64,000 nucleotides of DNA from CAYSSG01 sp964433635 (GTDB lineage: Bacteria > Atribacterota > Phoenicimicrobiia > Phoenicimicrobiales > Stramentimicrobiaceae). The stretch spans positions 1 to 64,000 of the forward strand of contig CAYSSG010000001.1 of the NCBI GenBank assembly GCA_964433635.1, given 5' to 3'. Positions 1-6,623 of the stretch are shown in pieces. Position 1 is the stretch's first letter; every line of letters starts with the position of its first letter. Position numbers and translations under genes: made by a program. The notes beneath the pieces were generated by a model that saw nothing but the letters and a program-made list of their open reading frames with translations, was not told where the DNA came from and made no database searches.

Positions 1-30
1 GTGTCAGAAGAACCGTCCCCATGACAGTGG
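1..30. repeat. Possible end of a REP-like imperfect inverted repeat
   Basis: The first 27 bases begin GTGTCAGAAG and end CATGACAG, so TGTCA and TGACA lie as inverted arms around GAACCGTCCCC. Sequences of this general form are common as short dispersed palindromes in clostridia-like genomes. No second copy was noticed in the window, and the element may be cut by the window edge. Confidence 0.25.
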
Positions 31-58
31 GTTACAGAGTAGAAAAGGAGGGAATACC

Positions 59-1336
59 TTGCTCAGCATTGAATTACTCTATTTTCTGGTGATGGTAGGT
101 GTTTTTGCCGTCAGTTGCTTTAAGTTCAAGCTGCCGGTAGGGGTTGCTATGGCTATCTCTGCCATTGCAGGCAGCCTGATAGCAGGCTTTGGAGTACCTG
201 TACGCCACCTGGTGGAAGGTGGATTTAATTATATCAACACGATTCTGGTTATAGCGACAGCAATGATCTTTATGAAGGTTATCCAATTCAACGGAATGAT
301 GGATACCGTAACCCGATGGCTCATTGAAAAGTATCATTCCAAGCCTGCATTGCTGATTTTGGGTCTATCTTTTATCGTTGTTTTCCCGGGAATGATTACC
401 GGCTCTTCAACGGCCGCCGTATTGACTGCCGGTGTGCTGGTTTCACCGGTTTTGATTTATATGGGTTTTCCCAGGGAAATAACGGCTGCTATTGTAGCAA
501 TGGCTGCCGTTTTTGGTGAAGCTGCTCCGCCGATCAATGTCAATGCCTTGATTATCGGAGGAGGAATTGATTTGCCATATATAGGCTTTACCATGCCTTT
601 ATTACTGATAACCGTACCCCTGATTATTCTTACCAGTCTTTTTTTAGGCAGGAAGTACCTTAAAGCATTTAACTACGAAAAGATGAAGGACAGCCTGCCG
701 GCTTCCTATCTTTCTGAGTTTGGAATACGCTTATTTTTACCGATTATTATCTTATTGGCTCTGATGCTGAGAGATACTTTTTTCCCAGAATTATTCCCCT
801 CACTGGGGATGCCTGTCTATTTTCTGATTGCTGCAATTGTGGGAATTTTTTCCGGTAAAAAGTTTAATTTTATACAAATTTCACAGGAAGCAATCCATGA
901 TGCCTTACCCGTTTTAGGAATTTTGGTCGGTGTCGGTATGTTTATTCAGATCATGACCCTTACCGGTGTCAGGGGCTATATTGTCATTAACTGCCTGAGC
1001 CTGCCAACCTATTTATTGTATTTGGGAATTGCTGTCAGCATGCCTCTTTTCGGAGCGGTTTCAGCCTATGGTTCCGCCTCTGTGTTAGGGGTACCTTTTG
1101 CCCTGGCTTTACTGAACAGCGACACCATCGTAACTGTATCGGCATTGTCCCAGTTAGCAGCTTTGGGAGATTTAATGCCGCCTACGGCTCTGGCAGGAAT
1201 ATTTGCCGCACAGGTCGTTGGCGAGAAGAATTATTTTAAGGTTTTAAAGCATTGTATTTTACCGGCTATTATTACAGCGATATGGTGTATTATTGTGATT
1301 ATTTTCGCTAATTCAATAGCGAACATGTTATCATAA
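59..1336 (+). CDS. TRAP-type transporter large permease (DctM-like)
   Basis: This 425-residue integral membrane protein has about eleven or twelve hydrophobic segments and resembles the large permease of TRAP transporters, which import organic acids using an ion gradient and a periplasmic binding protein. The conserved loop with GSSTAAVLTAGVL and the later GEAAPPINVNALIIGGG segment fit the family. The start is TTG at 59, seven bases after a strong AAGGAGG (45-51). The usual partners, a small permease and a DctP binding protein, are not seen and would have to lie upstream of the window. The substrate cannot be deduced; the zinc hydrolase downstream hints at an amide- or peptide-like compound. 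Confidence 0.8.
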   Translation: MLSIELLYFLVMVGVFAVSCFKFKLPVGVAMAISAIAGSLIAGFGVPVRHLVEGGFNYINTILVIATAMIFMKVIQFNGMMDTVTRWLIEKYHSKPALLILGLSFIVVFPGMITGSSTAAVLTAGVLVSPVLIYMGFPREITAAIVAMAAVFGEAAPPINVNALIIGGGIDLPYIGFTMPLLLITVPLIILTSLFLGRKYLKAFNYEKMKDSLPASYLSEFGIRLFLPIIILLALMLRDTFFPELFPSLGMPVYFLIAAIVGIFSGKKFNFIQISQEAIHDALPVLGILVGVGMFIQIMTLTGVRGYIVINCLSLPTYLLYLGIAVSMPLFGAVSAYGSASVLGVPFALALLNSDTIVTVSALSQLAALGDLMPPTALAGIFAAQVVGEKNYFKVLKHCILPAIITAIWCIIVIIFANSIANMLS

Positions 1337-1371
1337 GATCATTTTAAGGATTAAAAAAGGAAGTACAGGAT

Positions 1372-1518
1372 ATGCTTACTTTAATTTATCGCCTGATTAT
1401 TGTATTTGTCACAATATTAGTGATACGGGATATGTTCCAGGAAGAGGATGGCTGGAACCAGCTTACCGGTTCCATGGTTATTGTTCCGTTTATTTTAAGA
1501 TTATTGATGATAAAATAA
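1372..1518 (+). CDS. Small hydrophobic protein, 48 residues
   Basis: An ATG ORF of 48 codons starts 35 bases after the TRAP permease stop, and a purine-rich AAAAAAGGAAG ahead of it can serve as ribosome binding site. The product begins with a hydrophobic helix (residues 2-18), then a short charged stretch RDMFQEEDGW, then a second hydrophobic segment (about 34-47). This gives a two-helix hairpin. It sits between the permease and the zinc hydrolase in the same direction, so it is probably cotranscribed. I do not recognise a family; a transporter accessory peptide is the simplest reading. Confidence 0.55.
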   Translation: MLTLIYRLIIVFVTILVIRDMFQEEDGWNQLTGSMVIVPFILRLLMIK

Positions 1519-1565
1519 TCGTATCTTAAAAAGTATATTTATTGACAAAGGTGAGGATTGACTAA

Positions 1566-2690
1566 ATGAAGAAAAATCACAAAATGGCTATCGGTTTATT
1601 GGTTGCAGCTGCTGTTATTGCAGTTGTTTCCGGGATTCAGTTTGTTGACCAGTGGAAACCTGATGTGATTGTTCCAGGTCCGGGGGTTACAAAAACAGCA
1701 ACACTGAGCGATTATTTTCCTGAGCTGAAAGGGGAATACAGTGATACGCCGGTATATTTTCTGGAAAGTAACAATCCGGGAGGAACCGTATTTATTCTGG
1801 GAGGTACCCATCCCAATGAACCTTCCTCCATGCTTACCGCGGTGCTGTTAATAGAGAATACCGTTATGACCCAGGGAAGAATGATTATTGTTCCCCAGGC
1901 AAACCTCAGCGGTTTTTCCCATAATGATCCCCAGGAGGGTTCTCCCCGGTCTATTCATTTTAATACTGCTGAAGGCATCAGGGAGTTCAGATATGGCTCC
2001 CGGGCAACGAACCCCATTCATCAATGGCCGGATCCGGACATCTATATCAACCAATTCGGGCAGGCGCTGTCAGGTTCCGATAATCGGAATCTGAACCGGG
2101 GATATCCCGGCAATCCGGATGGAAACTATACCGAAAAAATCTGTTACGGTATCATGGAGCTTATCCGTCAGGAGGCATGTGATTTATCTATTGACCTGCA
2201 TGAAGCTTCTCCGGAATATCCGGTCATCAATGCCATTGTAGCCCATGAGAATGCCGCTGATATGGCCAGTATGGCGATCCTTGATCTGCAGATGGAAAAT
2301 CTGGAATATAATCTGGAAATCTCACCCCCTTCTTTTCGGGGATTAACCCACAGGGAGTGGGGAGATTACAGTGATACGCTGGCGATATTGATGGAGTCAG
2401 CAAATGCCAGCCAGGGACGGCTGAGAGGCAGAACCGATGAAGAGCTGGTCTTGACCGGAAAGGATAAAATGTATGTCAAGGCAGCCGAACTGGGAAGACT
2501 CTATGTCCCCTATGATGAAAACGGCCATCCCATTGAGGAGAGGGTGGGAAGACATATCGTTGCTGTCAGAAGCCTGGTAAATAATTTGAATTTTTTATTT
2601 CCTGATAAGATGGTAGATTATCAGGGCGATCCTGGATATCATGAATTACTGGAAAATGGCTACGGGAATTACCTCTTAGCGGTAAAATGA
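1566..2690 (+). CDS. Membrane-anchored M14 / succinylglutamate desuccinylase-like zinc hydrolase
   Basis: The 374-residue product has an N-terminal membrane anchor or signal (about residues 8-24) and then a zinc-carboxypeptidase-type domain. The metal site is visible as GGTHPNEPS (H82, E85) and DLHEAS (H212), with NLNRGYPG around residue 175 matching the substrate-binding arginine of the family. Enzymes of this fold cleave N-acyl amino acids or C-terminal residues; which one cannot be told. It is extracytoplasmic by topology and follows the TRAP permease, so it may process what the permease takes up. The GAGG ribosome site ends 11 bases before ATG 1566. A strong bidirectional terminator follows. 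Confidence 0.7.
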   Translation: MKKNHKMAIGLLVAAAVIAVVSGIQFVDQWKPDVIVPGPGVTKTATLSDYFPELKGEYSDTPVYFLESNNPGGTVFILGGTHPNEPSSMLTAVLLIENTVMTQGRMIIVPQANLSGFSHNDPQEGSPRSIHFNTAEGIREFRYGSRATNPIHQWPDPDIYINQFGQALSGSDNRNLNRGYPGNPDGNYTEKICYGIMELIRQEACDLSIDLHEASPEYPVINAIVAHENAADMASMAILDLQMENLEYNLEISPPSFRGLTHREWGDYSDTLAILMESANASQGRLRGRTDEELVLTGKDKMYVKAAELGRLYVPYDENGHPIEERVGRHIVAVRSLVNNLNFLFPDKMVDYQGDPGYHELLENGYGNYLLAVK

Positions 2691-2695
2691 GAAAA

Positions 2696-2740
2696 AAATA
2701 ATGGGTGTAATTTTTTCATTTTACACCCATTATTTCTGTT
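2696..2740. terminator. Bidirectional rho-independent terminator
   Basis: A perfect 15-bp stem, left arm 2696-2710 and right arm 2721-2735, encloses a 10-base loop. The left arm is preceded by A residues and the loop and flank are T-rich, so it can stop transcription from both the hydrolase gene and the convergent secreted-protein gene. Confidence 0.85.
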
Positions 2741-2755
2741 CTCGATTAATTCATT

Positions 2756-3328
2756 CTACTGGTCTACTAACTGTTCTGCAATATAAGCTTTAACCAATTC
2801 CCCGGTATCAACAATTTTTTCAACCACTTCCATCTTGATTTCTTTTTCCCTGCTTATATTGGTGAAGTAGCCGTCCATATCGCCTGATTTCACAATAATC
2901 AGGTGATCGGCATAAGGAACGATTTCATCCAGAAAGGCATCTGAAAGCGCACCCCTTCTTGCTTCCCCTCCGACATGCATCACCAGCAATTTCACTTGCT
3001 GGGCCTGGATTTCCTGGAGAAGTAACTTCGTTCTGGCGATTTCATCTTCCTGATTAATCCCTGCTGCACCCAGACCTTTGGAACTGCCGCCTACCACAGC
3101 GATGATAATCTTATAATCTTTGATCATCTCCGGTTTTGCAAGCTGATCGTATACCATTTCAATTTCATGCCTGGTTGCCAGAACATTAATCATTCTTGCA
3201 TCGGCACTCTGTCCGATCGAGGTTATCAAAATATCTGATGATTCGGCAGCCAGCGATGGTGCAGTTGCCAGTGTTATAAAAAGCATAACAAGCAGACAAT
3301 ACTTTAAAAGATGCTGAGTAATTTTCAA
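2756..3328 (-). CDS. Secreted DUF6305-like protein
   Basis: The 190-residue protein starts with a signal peptide (hydrophobic 9-22, predicted cut after SLAA at about residue 28, no lipobox cysteine), so it is exported. The mature part alternates beta strands and helices, with VVGGSSKGLGAAG and VMHVGGEARRG glycine-rich turns. By recollection it resembles the DUF6305 family, found near TRAP transporter genes; that assignment needs a profile search. A good GGAGG lies just upstream of ATG 3328 on the minus strand. It converges on the zinc hydrolase and may be a substrate-binding or accessory protein for the same transport locus. Confidence 0.6.
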   Translation of the reverse strand: MKITQHLLKYCLLVMLFITLATAPSLAAESSDILITSIGQSADARMINVLATRHEIEMVYDQLAKPEMIKDYKIIIAVVGGSSKGLGAAGINQEDEIARTKLLLQEIQAQQVKLLVMHVGGEARRGALSDAFLDEIVPYADHLIIVKSGDMDGYFTNISREKEIKMEVVEKIVDTGELVKAYIAEQLVDQ

Positions 3329-3393
3329 TGATTTCCTCCTTTAATAATAGTTACTTTTAATCTGTATACTTCACACCTTCAACTACCACTATT

Positions 3394-3448
3394 GTAACAT
3401 AAAACAGGCAGGAGATAAAATCATTTTTAGTGTAAAAGGATGGCAATG
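3394..3448. repeat. 55-bp flank of assembly gap, copy 1
   Basis: These 55 bases, from GTAACATAAA to GGATGGCAATG, are identical to 3549-3603 on the other side of the 100-N run. Exactly 55 bp of identity ending at the gap on both sides is what an unmerged contig overlap of k=55 looks like, so this is probably not a biological duplication. Confidence 0.85.
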
Positions 3449-3548
3449 NNNNNNNNNNNNNNNNNNNNNNNNNNNNNNNNNNNNNNNNNNNNNNNNNNNN
3501 NNNNNNNNNNNNNNNNNNNNNNNNNNNNNNNNNNNNNNNNNNNNNNNN
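3449..3548. other. Assembly gap (100 N)
   Basis: A run of exactly 100 N, the usual placeholder for a gap of unknown size. Both flanks are the same 55 bp, so the real sequence may simply continue with one copy. No gene is interrupted: the gap lies between the start of the DUF6305-like gene and the stop of xylB. Confidence 0.95.
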
Positions 3549-3603
3549 GTAACATAAAACAGGCAGGAGATAAAATCATTTTTAGTGTAAAAGGATGGCA
3601 ATG
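3549..3603. repeat. 55-bp flank of assembly gap, copy 2
   Basis: This is identical to 3394-3448. It lies just 3' of xylB (minus strand) and ends 12 bases before the xylB stop codon. Confidence 0.85.
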
Positions 3604-3614
3604 TTTTTTGCGAC

Positions 3615-5114
3615 TTATAAGAAATATTTTTCCAGCAGGGAAGCCCAGTGACCGTAAAGATCCTGGTATTTTTTTTGTAACTGCTCATCAGGAGAACTAA
3701 TTTGATCCGCTGCAAGCCCGACAAAAGCCTCTTCCAGTGTCTGATATATCTGAGCTCCCACGCCGGCACCTCTTGCAGCACCCTGAGAGCCGTCGGTTTC
3801 ATAAAGTTCCAGCCGCGTTCCGGTTACTGAAGAGAAAATCTCCCGGAATAATGCACTGGAAAACTGATTTGTCTTTCCGGCTTTAACGGTGGATATTTCC
3901 AGACCCATCTCTTTCATGATCTCAAGGCCATATTTCATGGCAAAGACAATACCTTCCATGGCTGATCTGAGAAGGTGCCTCTGGTCATGCATATTAAAAT
4001 TCAATCTTTGAATAGATGCACCAATATTCCGGTTTTCTAATGTTCTTTCTGCCCCGTTACCGAAGGGAAAGATCAGCAATCCCTCTGAACCGGGAGGTGA
4101 TTGGCCGGCTAACCGGTCCATCTGCTTATATTTCATCATTTCAGGACCGACCGTTAAGATCTTATTTTTAAACCAGCTGTACAGGATTCCACAGCCATTA
4201 ATGCACAGAATTACCCCGTAACTGGGGTGATTTTGGAGATGATTAACGTGAAGGAAGGTATTCACACGGGATTTCCGGTCATAGGCTGGTTTATCAATGA
4301 TACCATAGATGACTCCGGAGGTCCCGGCAGTTGCTGCTGCTTCTCCGGAATGAAGCACATTCAGGGAAAAGGCATTATTAGGCTGATCACCTGCCCGGTA
4401 GGCTACCGGTATTCCTTTCGGTAAATTCAATTCCTTTGCTGCCTGGGATGTGAGCTCACCCTGGATGGAAAAGGTTGGAAGAATTTCGGGAATGATATCA
4501 GGAGAAATACCATAATAATCAAGGATCACCTCGGCAAGCTGATGATGCCGAAAGTCCCACATGATTCCTTCAGACAAGCCGGATGATGTGGTATATGCCG
4601 TTCCGGTCATCTTCATGGCGATAAAGTCACCCGGTAGCATTGCCTTATGGATATTGTGATAGTTTTCCGGTTCATTAATCATGACCCATTTCAATTTGGA
4701 AGCAGTAAAGTTACCCGGTGAATTGAGCAGGGTATTCAGGCAGACCTCTTCACCGATGGATAAAAAGGCTTCCTGTCCAATGTCCACTGCCCGGCTGTCA
4801 CACCAGATAATCGCAGGACGAATCACCCGATCATTTTTGTCGATGATGACCAGTCCATGCATCTGGTAAGAAAGACCGATTGCCTTGATTCCTGAAGTAT
4901 CAACCCGAGACCGGGATAACATTCGGGCTGTTGATAACTGAACATGCTTCCACCATACTTCGGGATCCTGTTCCGCCCATCCGGGGCGAGGTGTGTGAAT
5001 GCACAATTCCTGTTCGGGGGAGATAGCTGAAGCTATCAGCTGGCCGGTATCTGAATCTATCAGACTGGATTTGATGGAAGAACTCCCTATATCATATCCT
5101 AAAAGATATGCCAT
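3615..5114 (-). CDS. xylB: Xylulokinase (FGGY sugar kinase)
   Basis: The 499-residue cytoplasmic kinase phosphorylates D-xylulose to xylulose 5-phosphate, feeding the pentose phosphate pathway. It shows the two actin-like halves of FGGY kinases: N-terminal phosphate loop GYDIGSSSIK (6-15), QMHG (84-87) typical of xylulokinases, WCDSRA (104-109), the catalytic aspartate in RAGDQ (D243) and AGTSG (263-267). Length is normal for the family. ATG 5114 follows AAGGAAGG closely on the minus strand. No xylose isomerase or sugar transporter lies beside it, so a related ketopentose or polyol substrate is also possible. It has its own strong promoter. Confidence 0.85.
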   Translation of the reverse strand: MAYLLGYDIGSSSIKSSLIDSDTGQLIASAISPEQELCIHTPRPGWAEQDPEVWWKHVQLSTARMLSRSRVDTSGIKAIGLSYQMHGLVIIDKNDRVIRPAIIWCDSRAVDIGQEAFLSIGEEVCLNTLLNSPGNFTASKLKWVMINEPENYHNIHKAMLPGDFIAMKMTGTAYTTSSGLSEGIMWDFRHHQLAEVILDYYGISPDIIPEILPTFSIQGELTSQAAKELNLPKGIPVAYRAGDQPNNAFSLNVLHSGEAAATAGTSGVIYGIIDKPAYDRKSRVNTFLHVNHLQNHPSYGVILCINGCGILYSWFKNKILTVGPEMMKYKQMDRLAGQSPPGSEGLLIFPFGNGAERTLENRNIGASIQRLNFNMHDQRHLLRSAMEGIVFAMKYGLEIMKEMGLEISTVKAGKTNQFSSALFREIFSSVTGTRLELYETDGSQGAARGAGVGAQIYQTLEEAFVGLAADQISSPDEQLQKKYQDLYGHWASLLEKYFL

Positions 5115-5247
5115 TTTTTGCCTTCCTTGTTTAGGTTTGTTTCAAAAAGCATGATCGTGAAGTGATAAATATTCTATTCCAAATCTTCTTTTGCATGAAG
5201 AAGAGATAGGATTACTTCGGCATGATTGCATTATTGTAATTAATAAA

Positions 5248-5276
5248 ATTATAGTATAAGTGACCTGATTGTTCAA
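5248..5276 (-). promoter_or_regulatory. Sigma-70-type promoter for xylB
   Basis: Read on the minus strand, TTGAAC (5276-5271) and TATAAT (5253-5248) are separated by exactly 17 bases. Transcription would begin near 5241 and give a leader of about 125 nt before the xylB ATG. No sugar-repressor operator was recognised in that leader. Confidence 0.7.
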
Positions 5277-5352
5277 TTTTTTCCACATTCTGCCGAGATT
5301 TTTCAGTATAATCTTTTCTGACTGCCTTTTACTATACTTTACAGCTATAAAC

Positions 5353-5361
5353 TGATATAAT
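5353..5361 (+). promoter_or_regulatory. Extended -10 promoter for the DUF937 gene
   Basis: TGATATAAT gives an extended -10 (TGN plus TATAAT at 5356-5361), 43 bases before the ATG of the DUF937 gene. A good -35 is not evident, which extended -10 promoters tolerate. A second TATAAT at 5308-5313 is an alternative. Confidence 0.45.
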
Positions 5362-5403
5362 AATTGAGAAAATGTTTCTTATATTTACAGGAGGTAAATA
5401 TTG

Positions 5404-6531
5404 ATGGATATCTTTGAAATGTTATCGGGTCTTACCGGTGACGAGAAAGTTTTAAAAGAATTAACTCAATCAGTTAAGGCTGAGCCGAAAAAGGTAGAGA
5501 AGGCAGTGCAGCTCGGAATTCCCATGCTCATGGAGGCCTTAAATCGTAATGCGAAAACACCTCAGGGAGCTCAATCGCTGGCTAAGGCTCTGGAACAGCA
5601 TCAGGATGACAAGATTGATGACCTGACCGGATTCTTCCGCAAAGTGGATACCCAGGACGGATCGAAAATGTTAAAGCATATCTTTTCCAATCAGAACCAG
5701 GCAGTTCAGCAGAACCTTTCCCAGAAAACCGGTCTCAAACAAGACCAGGTTGGTTCACTTTTGTCTACGCTTGCCCCTTTATTGATGGGAGCAATGGGCA
5801 ATCAGAAGAAGGCACAGAATCTGGATGCTGGCAGCATATCCAATTTAACCTCTTCTCTGACACAGAACTTACAGAAGCTGGGCGGTGGGGATATTTTTTC
5901 CATGGCTACACAATTATTGGATTCAGGCAAAGATCAGGCTAAAAGCGGAGGAATGGATTTCCTGCAGATCTTCAAAAGCCTGACCGGTGATCAGAAGGTT
6001 TTGCAACAACTGACCCAATCGGTCGATGCTGAGCCGAAAAAGGTAGAGAAGGCAGTGCAGCTCGGAATTCCCATGCTCATGGAGGCCTTAAATCGTAATG
6101 CGAAAACACCTCAGGGAGCTCAATCGCTGGCTAAGGCTCTGGAACAGCATCAGGATGACAAGATTGATGACCTGACCGGATTCTTCCGCAAAGTGGATAC
6201 CCAGGACGGATCGAAAATGTTAAAGCATATCTTTGCCAATCAGAACCAGGCAGTTCAGCAGAACCTTTCCCAGACAACCGGTCTCAAACCGAGTCAGACT
6301 GGTTCACTTTTATCAAATTTAGCTCCGCTGGTATTGGGATTATTGGGCAATCAGAAGAAGGCACAGAATCTGGATGCCAATGGCATATCCAATCTGACCT
6401 CTTTACTGTCTCAAAACATGAAACAGATGGATGGCGGGAGTCTATTTTCTCTGGCAACCAAGTTATTGGATACCAATAAAAGCGGAAGCATCTTTGATGA
6501 AATATTAGGGTTTCTTTTTAAGCGCAAATAA
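5404..6531 (+). CDS. Tandemly duplicated DUF937 (YidB-like) protein
   Basis: This 375-residue soluble protein consists of two DUF937-like units (residues about 1-183 and 184-375), each with a helical domain MEALNRNAKTPQGAQSLAKA and a second helical part LAPLLMGAMGNQKKAQN. Function of the family is unknown. ATG 5404 (9 bases after CAGGAGGT) is preferred over TTG 5401. At DNA level the units are offset by 549 bp: bases 5479-5685 and 6028-6234 are identical over 207 bp, then match again to 5725 with one mismatch, whereas other parts have diverged at many positions. That pattern indicates a recent duplication or gene conversion confined to the core of each unit. Confidence 0.8.
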   Translation: MDIFEMLSGLTGDEKVLKELTQSVKAEPKKVEKAVQLGIPMLMEALNRNAKTPQGAQSLAKALEQHQDDKIDDLTGFFRKVDTQDGSKMLKHIFSNQNQAVQQNLSQKTGLKQDQVGSLLSTLAPLLMGAMGNQKKAQNLDAGSISNLTSSLTQNLQKLGGGDIFSMATQLLDSGKDQAKSGGMDFLQIFKSLTGDQKVLQQLTQSVDAEPKKVEKAVQLGIPMLMEALNRNAKTPQGAQSLAKALEQHQDDKIDDLTGFFRKVDTQDGSKMLKHIFANQNQAVQQNLSQTTGLKPSQTGSLLSNLAPLVLGLLGNQKKAQNLDANGISNLTSLLSQNMKQMDGGSLFSLATKLLDTNKSGSIFDEILGFLFKRK

Positions 6532-6623
6532 AAATTTTTTTAGCCAGACACAGCATTTTAAGACTGAAGTGAGTATTTGTTCATAAATTGCGGCATATTT
6601 ATTAAAATAATAAGGGATTAAAA

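Noticed and set aside
3394..3603. Tandem duplication or insertion site at the first gap
   Set aside because: The same exact 55-bp overlap at an unrelated second gap makes an assembly artefact far more likely.
3389..3802. Minus-strand ORF through the N gap
   Set aside because: It is open only because N codons read as X, and it overlaps xylB in another frame.
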